This document shows positions 7,930-15,656 of a stretch of 64,000 nt of DNA, one piece after another. The stretch is from NCBI RefSeq assembly GCF_038039215.1, contig NZ_JBBPCL010000001.1:5828001-5892000 (forward strand). The letters run 5' to 3'. How positions within the stretch are numbered: position 1 is the first letter of the stretch; every line of letters begins with the position of its first letter. The translations under genes and the position numbers were made by a program. The DNA comes from Pseudonocardia sp. T1-2H. Lineage in GTDB: Bacteria; Actinomycetota; Actinomycetes; Mycobacteriales; Pseudonocardiaceae. The notes under the pieces are model-generated. The model was not told the DNA's origin. It was given only the letters and a program-made list of their open reading frames with translations, and did no database searches.

Positions 7930-9573
7930 TCAGCCGGCCGCGGCGACGGCGGCGCGGACCGCGGCCCGCAGCGCGGCGTGTCCCTGGCGCAGGGTCCCGC
8001 GCTCGGCGCGCACCTCGAGCAGCCGCAGCCCCTGCGCGGGCCCGAGGTCCTGCGCGAGCGGGCCGTCGGCGAGCACGTGCGCGGCCCCGAACGCCGCCGC
8101 GAGCGCGCGCAGATCCGTGGTGTGCGGGGTCCCGAAGACCCGCTCGAACGACGCCGCGTGCGCCGGCGCACCCTGCTCCAGCAGCGAGAAGATGCCGCCG
8201 CCGGAGTCGTTGAGCACCACGAACGTGAGGTCCGGCCGCGGCTCGTCCGGGCCGATCAGCAGGCCGGTCGTGTCGTGCAGCAGCGTCAGGTCCCCGAGCA
8301 GCGCGTAGGCCGGGCCCGGGTGCGCCAGTGCGGCGCCGACGGCCGTCGAGACGGTTCCGTCGATGCCCGCGACGCCCCGGTTGGACAGCACCGTCACGTC
8401 CGCCCGCGGCACCGCGGCGAGGGCCACGTCGCGCACCGGGTTCGACGAGCCGAGCACCAGTTGGGCGCCCGCCGGGAGCGCAGCGATCAGGTCCCGGGCC
8501 AGGCGCAGCCCCCGCGGCGTGCCTTTGTCGAGCGCGGCGTCCAGGGCGGCGGACGCGGCGCCGTCGGCCGCCTTCCAGCGGTCCGCCCAGTCCCCGGGCG
8601 GGGCGAGCGGCGGGACCGAGCCGACCGCGCGGACCGTCGCCGGGACGTCCGTCCACTGCCCGCCGCGCGGGTCCGCCGCCGCGTAGACCGCGACGTCCGG
8701 GTCCGCGAGCAGCCGCTGGACCGGCCGGTGCAGCGTCGGGCGCCCGACGACGACGACCTGCGCGGGCTTCAGCGCGGACTCCTCCAGCAGCCAGGGCGCG
8801 GCGCGCAGCGCGTGCCCCCACAGCGGCGACGAGGGCTCCGCGACGAGCGGTGCCCCGCCCAGCAGCGCCGGGTGCTCCCCGGCGCCCCCGCCCGCGACGA
8901 CCAGGGTCGGCGCGGCGGGGTCCAGCGGCAGCGGCGGGACCTCGGCACGGACGCGGCCGACGGCCGTCCAGGGGCGGCCGTCCGCACGCCCGTCGAGCGG
9001 CTCGGACCAGGCCTGGTCGGCATCGGGCACCAGCGGTTCCGCGAACGGGAGGTTCAGCTGCACCGGGCCGGGCAGGCCCCCGCGGACGCCGGTGGCGGTC
9101 GCGACGACCCGGTCGACGGTCGAGCGCCAGCGCGCCTGCTGCCCGGCGGCGTTCGTCGCGACCGCGGTGGTGACGGCCAGCCGCACCGCCGTACCGAAGA
9201 TCCCGGGCTGTTCGACGGTCTGGCTCGCGCCGGTGCCGATCAGCTCCGGCGGGCGGTCCGCGCTCAGCACGACCAGGGGCACCCCGGAGTGCGACGCCTC
9301 GAGGACGGCGGGGTGCAGGTTCGCGACGGCCGTGCCGGACGTCGTCGCGACCGGGACCGGACGGCCCGAGCGCAGCGCGAGGCCGAGGGCCAGGAACCCC
9401 GCCGAGCGCTCGTCGATGCGCACGTGCAGGCGCAGCCGACCGGCCGCGTCCGCCGCGTGCAGGGCGAACGCGAGCGGGGCGTTGCGCGAGCCGGGGCACA
9501 GCACGGCGTCGGTGACGCCGGCGCGGACGAGCTCGTCGATCACCACCGTGGCCTGCGCCGTCGAAGGATTCAC
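7930..9573 (-). CDS. menD: 2-succinyl-5-enolpyruvyl-6-hydroxy-3-cyclohexene-1-carboxylate synthase
   Basis: This 547-residue thiamine-diphosphate enzyme condenses isochorismate with 2-oxoglutarate, releasing CO2 and pyruvate. The N-terminal block DAVLCPGSRNAPLAFAL and RLHVRIDERSAGFLALGLAL are diagnostic of MenD. The ThDP/Mg site is visible as GDLTLLHDTTGL, then NDSGGGIFSLLEQG. I chose the GTG at 9571-9573 (VNPSTAQATVVIDELV), which matches the known mycobacterial N-terminus (MNPSTTQA). It is divergent from the ABC-F gene with a 65-nt gap. menF lies nearby in the opposite orientation. Confidence 0.95.
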   Translation of the reverse strand: MNPSTAQATVVIDELVRAGVTDAVLCPGSRNAPLAFALHAADAAGRLRLHVRIDERSAGFLALGLALRSGRPVPVATTSGTAVANLHPAVLEASHSGVPLVVLSADRPPELIGTGASQTVEQPGIFGTAVRLAVTTAVATNAAGQQARWRSTVDRVVATATGVRGGLPGPVQLNLPFAEPLVPDADQAWSEPLDGRADGRPWTAVGRVRAEVPPLPLDPAAPTLVVAGGGAGEHPALLGGAPLVAEPSSPLWGHALRAAPWLLEESALKPAQVVVVGRPTLHRPVQRLLADPDVAVYAAADPRGGQWTDVPATVRAVGSVPPLAPPGDWADRWKAADGAASAALDAALDKGTPRGLRLARDLIAALPAGAQLVLGSSNPVRDVALAAVPRADVTVLSNRGVAGIDGTVSTAVGAALAHPGPAYALLGDLTLLHDTTGLLIGPDEPRPDLTFVVLNDSGGGIFSLLEQGAPAHAASFERVFGTPHTTDLRALAAAFGAAHVLADGPLAQDLGPAQGLRLLEVRAERGTLRQGHAALRAAVRAAVAAAG

Positions 9574-9638
9574 GCGAAGGACACTATGCGCCGGGCCGAC
9601 GGGGCCGCTCACGGGCGCGGATTAGAGTCCTACGGGTC

Positions 9639-11270
9639 ATGAGTGCGACCCTGCAGGCCACCGGCCTCTCCGCCGGCCACGGTTCCCACGTCCTGTTCTC
9701 CGGGCTCGATCTCGTCGTCGCCCCCGGCGACGTCATCGGGCTCGTCGGCGTCAACGGCGCCGGCAAGTCCACGCTGCTGCGGCTGCTCGCCGGCGAGGAC
9801 GTCCCGGAGGACGGCGGCATCGCGCTGAGCCCGCCGGACGCCACCGTCGGGCACCTCCCCCAGGAACCCGAGCGGACGCCCGGCGAGACGATCGCCGCCT
9901 ACGTCGCGCGGCGGACCGGGGTGAGCGCGGCGCAGGCGGACATGGACGCCGCCGCGGAGGAGCTGGGCGCCGGCGGGGACGGCGAGCGCTACGCCTCGGC
10001 CCTGGACCGGTGGCTCGCCCTCGGGGGTGCGGACCTGGAGGAACGCGCCGCCGAGGTGGCCGCGGACGTCGGGCTGGGCGTCCCGCTGGACACCCCGATG
10101 ACCGCGCTCTCCGGCGGCCAGGCCGCCCGGGCCGGGCTCGCCGCGCTGCTCCTGTCCCGTTACGACGTGCTCCTCCTCGACGAGCCCACGAACGACCTGG
10201 ACCTCGACGGCCTGGAGCGGCTGGAGCGCTTCGTCCAGGGGCTGCGGTCGCCGGCCGTGATCGTCAGCCACGACCGCGAGTTCCTGGCCCGCACCGTGAA
10301 CCGCATCGTCGAGCTGGACCTGCACCAGCACAAGGTCGGCGTCTACGACGGCGGCTACGACAGCTACCTCGTCGAGCGCGATGTGGCGCGGCGGCACGCC
10401 CGTGAGGCCTACGAGGAGTACGACGACAGGCTCGGCGGCCTCAAGGACCGCGCCCAGATGCAGCGCAACTGGATGGCGCAGGGGGTGCGCAACGCCCGCC
10501 GGAAGTCCAAGGACAACGACAAGATCGGCAAGAACAAGCGGGCCGAGACCAGCGAGAAGCAGGCCGCGAAGGCCCGGCAGACGGCGAAGATGATCGAGCG
10601 GCTGGATGTCGTCGAGGAGCCCCGCAAGGAGTGGGAGCTGCGGATGACGATCGCGTCCGCGCCGCGCTCCGGGGCCGTCGCGGCCCGGCTGGACGCGGCC
10701 GTCGTCAAGCGCGGGGACTTCGTGTTCGGGCCGGCCACGGCGCAGGTGGACTGGGCGGACCGGGTCGTCGTCACCGGCGCGAACGGCGCGGGCAAGTCCA
10801 CCCTGCTGGGCGCGCTGCTTGGCCGGATCCCGGTGGACTCGGGCTACGCCGGCCTCGGCTCGGGGGTACGGGTCGGCGAGATCGACCAAGCCCGCGGCCT
10901 GTTCCTCGGCGACGAGCCGCTGGTGACGGCGTTCGGTCGAGCGGTGCCGGACTGGCCGGACTCCGAGGTCCGCACGCTGCTGGCGAAGTTCGGCCTGACC
11001 CGCGAGCACGTGCCGCGCCCGGCGGCGTCGCTCTCCCCGGGCGAGCGGACCCGGGCGGCCCTGGCGCTGCTACAGGCCCGTGAGGTCAACCTGCTGGTCC
11101 TCGACGAGCCGACGAACCACCTGGACCTGCCCGCGATCGAGCAGCTGGAACAGGCGCTCGACGACTTCGGCGGCACGGTCCTGCTGGTCACCCACGACCG
11201 TCGGATGCTGGACACGGTCCGCGCCACCCGCCGCTGGCACGTGGAGTCCGGGGGTCTCACGGAGCTGTAG
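9639..11270 (+). CDS. ABC-F family ATPase
   Basis: This is a 543-residue protein with two ABC ATPase domains and no membrane span, the ABC-F arrangement. Domain 1 has Walker A GVNGAGKST, signature LSGGQAARAGLA and Walker B LLLLDEPTNDLDL. A charged linker rich in Lys/Arg (about residues 245-330) follows. Domain 2 has GANGAGKST, LSPGERTRAALA and LVLDEPTNHLDL. ABC-F proteins bind the ribosomal E-site to rescue or regulate translation, and some confer ribosome-targeting antibiotic resistance. The MFS gene begins 34 nt downstream on the same strand, so a drug-protection pair is possible. The subfamily cannot be fixed by eye. Confidence 0.9.
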   Translation: MSATLQATGLSAGHGSHVLFSGLDLVVAPGDVIGLVGVNGAGKSTLLRLLAGEDVPEDGGIALSPPDATVGHLPQEPERTPGETIAAYVARRTGVSAAQADMDAAAEELGAGGDGERYASALDRWLALGGADLEERAAEVAADVGLGVPLDTPMTALSGGQAARAGLAALLLSRYDVLLLDEPTNDLDLDGLERLERFVQGLRSPAVIVSHDREFLARTVNRIVELDLHQHKVGVYDGGYDSYLVERDVARRHAREAYEEYDDRLGGLKDRAQMQRNWMAQGVRNARRKSKDNDKIGKNKRAETSEKQAAKARQTAKMIERLDVVEEPRKEWELRMTIASAPRSGAVAARLDAAVVKRGDFVFGPATAQVDWADRVVVTGANGAGKSTLLGALLGRIPVDSGYAGLGSGVRVGEIDQARGLFLGDEPLVTAFGRAVPDWPDSEVRTLLAKFGLTREHVPRPAASLSPGERTRAALALLQAREVNLLVLDEPTNHLDLPAIEQLEQALDDFGGTVLLVTHDRRMLDTVRATRRWHVESGGLTEL

Positions 11271-11304
11271 CAGCGGTCCACACCCGGCGCGTACGGTCCG
11301 GGAC

Positions 11305-12498
11305 GTGCGACGACGCGCGGTGCCGCCCTGGGTCGCCCTGTGGACGGTCGTGTTCGCCGTCGCGTACGGGACGAACGTCCCCACCCCGCTCCTGCTGCTC
11401 TACCGGGACACCCTGGGCCTGACCCCGACGTCGCTGACGGGCGCCTTCGGCGTCTACGCCGCGGGGCTCGTGCCGGCGCTGCTCCTCGCCGGGCCCGCGT
11501 CGGACCGGCTGGGCCGCCCGCGGGTGGTGGTGCCGTTCGTGCTGCTCTCCGTGGTGACCTCGCTGCTGTTCCTGGCCGTGCCCGCCTCGGTGTGGGTGCT
11601 GTTCGCCGGCCGGTTCCTGCAGGGCGCGGTGTCCGGGGTTGTGTTCAGCGTCGGCACGGCGTGGCTCGGTGAGCTGATGGCCGCCGGGTCCGACGACGAC
11701 GTGTCCGCCCGCTCCGCCCGGCTCACGACCGCGGCGCTGGGCGGTGGCTGGGCACTGGGCCCGCTGACGTCCGGGTTGCTGGGCCAGTGGGCTCCGTGGC
11801 CGACGGTCCTCCCCTATCTCGTGCACGTCGCGCTCATGCTGCCCGCCGTCGCGCTGCTGCCGCGCATCCCGGAGACGGTGCCGCCGGGCGACAGGCGCCT
11901 CGGCGGGCCCGCGGTGAACCTCGGCGTGCCGGCGCTCGCCCGGCGCCCGTTCCTGCTGGTGGTGGTGCCGATCGCGATCGGGGTGTTCGCCTACCCGTCG
12001 ACCGCGGTCAACGTCCTGCCGCTGGAGCTGGGCCCCGTGATGCCCGGTGTCGGCGTCGCGGTGACGGGCATCGTCTCCGGCATCACGCTGGGCACGGGCG
12101 TCCTCGCGCAGCCCCTGGTCGGGCACGTCGGTTCCACGTGGGCGGGCGCGATCGGGCTGGGCCTCGGCGCCGCCGGCACCGCCCTCGGGCTGCTCGCGGA
12201 CCTCACCGGGGCGTGGCCGTTGCTGCTGCCGGTGTCCCTGCTGCTCGGCGTCGCGTACGGGCTCTGCCTCGCGACGGGCCTCACGCTCGTCGCCCGGCTG
12301 GCGGGGCCTGCCCGTCGGGGCGCCCTCACCGGGACCTTCTACGCGTGCGCCTACCTCGGCTTCGGCGTTCCGGTGCTGCTGTCGCTGGTCGGCGCGGGGC
12401 ACGGCTTCACCCCCGGCCTGGCGGGGCTGGCGGTGGTGTCGGCGGTGGTCGCGCTTGCGCTGTCGACCCGCGGCGCCCGGGGGCTCGTCACGCGCTGA
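11305..12498 (+). CDS. MFS transporter
   Basis: This 397-residue major-facilitator protein has about 12 hydrophobic helices. The loop between helices 2 and 3 carries GPASDRLGRPRVVVP, the MFS motif A (GxxxDRxGRR-like). The usual central cytoplasmic loop lies near residues 185-205. The start is the GTG at 11305; the longer upstream frame overlaps the ABC-F gene. The family exports drugs or small metabolites; the substrate is unknown. It lies 34 nt after the ABC-F ATPase, so cotranscription is likely. A GACCCGC/GCGGGTC hairpin begins at its stop codon. Confidence 0.87.
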   Translation: MRRRAVPPWVALWTVVFAVAYGTNVPTPLLLLYRDTLGLTPTSLTGAFGVYAAGLVPALLLAGPASDRLGRPRVVVPFVLLSVVTSLLFLAVPASVWVLFAGRFLQGAVSGVVFSVGTAWLGELMAAGSDDDVSARSARLTTAALGGGWALGPLTSGLLGQWAPWPTVLPYLVHVALMLPAVALLPRIPETVPPGDRRLGGPAVNLGVPALARRPFLLVVVPIAIGVFAYPSTAVNVLPLELGPVMPGVGVAVTGIVSGITLGTGVLAQPLVGHVGSTWAGAIGLGLGAAGTALGLLADLTGAWPLLLPVSLLLGVAYGLCLATGLTLVARLAGPARRGALTGTFYACAYLGFGVPVLLSLVGAGHGFTPGLAGLAVVSAVVALALSTRGARGLVTR

Positions 12499-12514
12499 CC
12501 CGCACGAGCGGGTC
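12497..12514 (+). terminator. Hairpin at the end of the MFS gene
   Basis: Perfect 7-bp stem GACCCGC/GCGGGTC with an ACGA loop, starting inside the MFS stop codon. No T tract follows, which is common for actinobacterial terminators. Confidence 0.5.
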
Positions 12515-12558
12515 CGGACGACCGGGAACACCGACTCGGACGACTGGGAACACCGACT
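12515..12558. repeat. Two tandem 22-bp repeats
   Basis: Two adjacent copies of a 22-bp unit beginning CGGACGAC and ending ACACCGACT (12515-12536 and 12537-12558) differ at one position. A third, partial CG-rich start follows. The tract is intergenic, between convergent genes, with no coding signal. Confidence 0.75.
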
Positions 12559-12593
12559 CGCGCGACGGGAGGTGCCGGCTCGCGGAAGGGGAC

Positions 12594-12630
12594 GGGGCGG
12601 CCCTCGCCCGTGCGGGTCGAGAGCCGCCCC
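12594..12630 (-). terminator. Hairpin downstream of the Fe-S fold gene
   Basis: Arms GGGGCGGC (12594-12601) and GCCGCCCC (12623-12630) surround a 21-nt loop with further GC pairing. It lies 20 nt beyond the stop of the minus-strand gene at 12651, in the intergenic gap shared with the convergent MFS gene. Confidence 0.5.
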
Positions 12631-12650
12631 GGTCGGGCGTCGCGTGCGGG

Positions 12651-12965
12651 TCAGGCCTGCGCGGCCGGCTCCTCGGCCTGCGGGCCGATCGCGAAGCGCA
12701 GCTCCTCCTCGCCCTCGGAGTTGGTGAAGGGCTGCACGTCGAGGATCTTGTCCTCCAGGACCTCCGCCGCCATCGGCTCGAGGAACACGTTGAGCCCCTC
12801 GCCGGTGAGGACGGTGTCGCTCTGGTCCGCCTGGGCCGCGAGCGAGAGCTCGAGACCCTGCTCGGGGTCGGTGGCCGCGATGCGCAGGCCCCCACTCTCG
12901 GGCAGCTCCGCATCCGTGGTCAGCGACTTGATGGCTTCGGCCGCGGTATCGGTGATTGCCAACAT
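12651..12965 (-). CDS. HesB/IscA-like Fe-S fold protein lacking cysteines
   Basis: This 104-residue protein has the A-type (HesB/IscA) fold pattern: LAITDTAAEAIKSL at the start, GGLRIAATD and then LEPMAAEVLEDKILDV. Classical A-type carriers bind iron or Fe-S with one central and two C-terminal cysteines (C-G-C). Here there is no cysteine anywhere and the C-terminal motif is replaced by RFAIGPQ. It therefore probably cannot carry a cluster in the standard way. The start is the ATG at 12963-12965; 19 upstream codons of open frame are ignored. It lies convergent to the MFS gene and next to an aldo/keto reductase. Confidence 0.8.
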   Translation of the reverse strand: MLAITDTAAEAIKSLTTDAELPESGGLRIAATDPEQGLELSLAAQADQSDTVLTGEGLNVFLEPMAAEVLEDKILDVQPFTNSEGEEELRFAIGPQAEEPAAQA

Positions 12966-13041
12966 CGGTCCGACGGTAGCGACCTGCTCCGGACCGTGCA
13001 GCCCGGGACAGGACTGCGTCACATCGGGGGTGGAACCGGCC

Positions 13042-13866
13042 TCAGCCGAAGTCGTCGGGGTTCGGGCCCTTGCGCTCGCCCGTGTCCAACGCGTCGACCG
13101 CGTCCATGTCCCCGGGCTCGAGCTCGAAGTCGAAGACGTCGATGTTCTCCTTGATCCGCGACGGGGTCACGGACTTCGGGATCACGATGTTGCCGAGCTG
13201 GATGTGCCAGCGGAGCACGATCTGCGCCGGGGTCTTCCCGTACTTCGCCGCGAGGCTCTGCAGGGTCGGCTCGGACAGCAGGTTGCTGCCCTGGCCGCCG
13301 ATCGGGCTCCACGCCTCCGTCGCGATCCCGTGCTCGCGGTGGTAGGCGCGCAGCTCGGCCTGCGGGAACCGCGGGTGCAGCTCGATCTGGTTGACGGCCG
13401 GCACCGTCGCGGTCTCGGCGGCGAGCCGCTCCAGGTGCGGGATCTGGAAGTTCGAGACGCCGATCGCGCGGGTCCTGCCGTCGCTCTGCAGCTCCTCGAA
13501 CGCCTTCCAGGTCTCGACGAAGCGGTTCTCCTTCGGCCGCGGCCAGTGGATCAGGTAGAGGTCCACGTGGTCGGAGCCGAGCTTGTCCAGGCTCTCGTCG
13601 AGCGCCTTGATCGCGTCGTCGTGACCGTGCCGGTCGTTGTTCAGCTTGGTCGTGACGAAGATCTCGTCGCGCGGGATACCGGTCTCGGCGATCGCCTGCC
13701 CGACCTCCCGCTCGTTGCCGTACATCTGCGCGGTGTCGAGGTGCCGATAGCCGGCGTCGAGCGCTGCCCGGACGGCCGCCACGGTGTCGCCCCGGTCGAT
13801 CTGGAAGACGCCGAAGCCGAGCTGCGGGATCTCGACGCCGTTGTTGAGCGTGATCGAAGGAACCAT
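13042..13866 (-). CDS. Aldo/keto reductase (AKR5-like)
   Basis: This 274-residue NADPH-dependent TIM-barrel oxidoreductase has a complete AKR catalytic tetrad: Asp44, Tyr49, Lys74 and His107, within HLDTAQMYGNE, FVTTKLNND and DLYLIHWPRP. The cofactor-binding motif IPKSVTPSRIKEN is near residue 232. It resembles 2,5-diketo-D-gluconate reductases and related aldehyde/ketone reductases. The physiological substrate cannot be deduced. It lies upstream of the Fe-S fold gene on the same strand with a gap of about 75 nt. Confidence 0.9.
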   Translation of the reverse strand: MVPSITLNNGVEIPQLGFGVFQIDRGDTVAAVRAALDAGYRHLDTAQMYGNEREVGQAIAETGIPRDEIFVTTKLNNDRHGHDDAIKALDESLDKLGSDHVDLYLIHWPRPKENRFVETWKAFEELQSDGRTRAIGVSNFQIPHLERLAAETATVPAVNQIELHPRFPQAELRAYHREHGIATEAWSPIGGQGSNLLSEPTLQSLAAKYGKTPAQIVLRWHIQLGNIVIPKSVTPSRIKENIDVFDFELEPGDMDAVDALDTGERKGPNPDDFG

Positions 13867-13918
13867 GCGGCACGGTTACCCCTGGGGGCGCACCGCCGAA
13901 CCGCGGTGGTAGGCCTCG

Positions 13919-14779
13919 TCACACCGGGGTCTCCGCGCCCGCCCACACGGCCCTCACCTCGTCGAGCACCGCGGACGCCTGCGCCCGCCCGGCCCGCGCC
14001 GCCGGTGCCCGCCGCGCCGGGTCCAGGACGTTCTTCCCGATGGCCTCGACGGCGATCTCCCCCGGCGAGACGACGCACACCCGCGACCGCACCCGCAACG
14101 CCTCGACCTGCGCCTCGACGCCGGCGATCGGGCCCATCCCCTTGACGGCCGGGGCCAGCACGACGACGGAGTCGTAGCCGCCCGCCAGGTCCGCATTGGC
14201 CATGGAGCGCATGCCGCCGTCGATCCAGCGGGTGCCGAGCGCGGTCACCGGCGGCCAGACACCCGGCACCGCACAGCTCGCCGCGACGGCCTCGACGAGG
14301 GACACGCCGCAGGTGCGGTCGAACGCCCGGAACTCTCCGGTCACCGCGTCGACGGCGGTGACCAGCAGGTCCCGCTCCGGCCACTCGTGCGAGGTCAGGC
14401 GTTGCCGCATCACGGCGAGACGCTCGCTCTCCGGCACCGTCTCCGCCGCCAGGGCCAGCTTGCCGATCCGGGCGCGCACCGCCCGCGGCTCCCGCGGACC
14501 GCCGACGACCGCGAGGCCCAGCCGGGCCATCACCCTCGGCCCGATCCGCGAGGCGATCTCGCCGCGGGCGTCCCGGAGCTGGGCCTCGTACCGCTCCTGC
14601 ATGTCCGCACCGCTCGCCACGAGCGCGCCGACGACCGACCCCGCAGAGGTGCCGACGACCAGGTCCGCGTCCGTCAGGTCCACGCCCTTCTCCGCGAGGC
14701 CGGCCAGCAGGCCGATCTCCCAGGCGATCCCCGTGATCCCGCCGCCGCCGAGCACCAGTGCCCGAGTTCCGTCACCCAT
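13919..14779 (-). CDS. Patatin-like phospholipase family protein
   Basis: This is a 286-residue serine hydrolase of the patatin/RssA type. The oxyanion-hole loop GGGGITGIAW starts at residue 11, the nucleophile Ser45 sits in GTSAGS, and the catalytic Asp187 is in WIDGGM, giving the Ser-Asp dyad. No signal peptide is present, so it is probably cytosolic and acts on membrane lipids or acyl esters. The ATG at 14777-14779 overlaps the stop of the upstream DUF998 gene by one base, suggesting translational coupling. A longer upstream frame is an antisense shadow. Confidence 0.88.
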   Translation of the reverse strand: MGDGTRALVLGGGGITGIAWEIGLLAGLAEKGVDLTDADLVVGTSAGSVVGALVASGADMQERYEAQLRDARGEIASRIGPRVMARLGLAVVGGPREPRAVRARIGKLALAAETVPESERLAVMRQRLTSHEWPERDLLVTAVDAVTGEFRAFDRTCGVSLVEAVAASCAVPGVWPPVTALGTRWIDGGMRSMANADLAGGYDSVVVLAPAVKGMGPIAGVEAQVEALRVRSRVCVVSPGEIAVEAIGKNVLDPARRAPAARAGRAQASAVLDEVRAVWAGAETPV

Positions 14780-15516
14780 CACCCGATCTTCGGCTGTGCC
14801 GATCGCGAGGGCAACGAGGAGACTGCGCGGGACCCGGCCGCCGCCAGGGTCCAGAGCGCCAGCACCACGACGACCAGCACCTCCGTGAACGCCAGCCCGC
14901 GCTCGACCAGGCCGAGCGGGATCGCCTGCCACCAGCTCCGGCCGGTCAGCGGGCGCAGCAGGAAGCCGCCGAGGATCCAGGCGAACCACAGGTAGGCGAC
15001 GACGCCGAGCCGGCGGGTCCACGCGGCGAAGCGGGACCACAGGGCGTCCCGTCGGAAGCGGCGGCCGATCGTGATCGCGGCCGCCGGCATCGCGAGGAAC
15101 GCGGCCAGGCTGGCGTAGCGGTGGATGTAGCCGCCGACGCTCGGGCCGACCGACCAGTTCGTCTTCTCGAACGCGACGACCGTGCACATCCCGACCGCGA
15201 ACAGCGCCAGCAGCACGGTGGGTGCGGAGACGGCCCCGAACAGCCGGACCCGCACCGCGGCGACGGTCACGGCGACCGTGCCGAGCGCCAGGGCGAGCAC
15301 CCCGACGTCGAACACGGGCTTGTAGGGACCGAGGCCGTACTCGCTGATCGTCCGGCGGACCGGGTCCACGTTCGTCGCGACGAAGTGCAGCCCGAGGATC
15401 AGCACCACCGCGATCGCCGCGCCCGCGATACCGACCAGGGCGAACGTCCGGGTCAGGGGGGCCCGCCCCACCTCCGGCTCGACGACGCCGAGGCCGCTGG
15501 GTGATTCGACGGACAT
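14779..15516 (-). CDS. DUF998 family membrane protein
   Basis: This is a 245-residue polytopic membrane protein with about six helices. Family-like features are NVDPVRRTISEYGLGP after the first helix, KTNWSVGPSVGGYIHRYASL in the middle and a final hydrophobic helix followed by a basic tail. DUF998 proteins have no established function. Its stop overlaps the patatin start by one base, so the two are probably one operon. It lies just downstream of the hydroxyacid dehydrogenase gene on the same strand. Confidence 0.8.
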   Translation of the reverse strand: MSVESPSGLGVVEPEVGRAPLTRTFALVGIAGAAIAVVLILGLHFVATNVDPVRRTISEYGLGPYKPVFDVGVLALALGTVAVTVAAVRVRLFGAVSAPTVLLALFAVGMCTVVAFEKTNWSVGPSVGGYIHRYASLAAFLAMPAAAITIGRRFRRDALWSRFAAWTRRLGVVAYLWFAWILGGFLLRPLTGRSWWQAIPLGLVERGLAFTEVLVVVVLALWTLAAAGSRAVSSLPSRSAQPKIG

Positions 15517-15656
15517 GCCTCTCCCGGGGATCGTCGTGCTAGTTCACCGTTCAACGGCCGTCCGCCGGCGGGCGTTCCCCCACCCGGCCGTGCGGTGCGT
15601 CCCATTCTGACCGGGTCGCGAGGTCCGTGCCGATCGCGGCGGGCCCGTGGCCCGGC

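Noticed and set aside
7940..9499. Long minus-strand extension joined upstream of the membrane protein (830 codons)
   Set aside because: It overlaps menD in another frame and is Arg/Pro/Gly-rich with no domain; only the part after the GTG at 7816 is a plausible gene.
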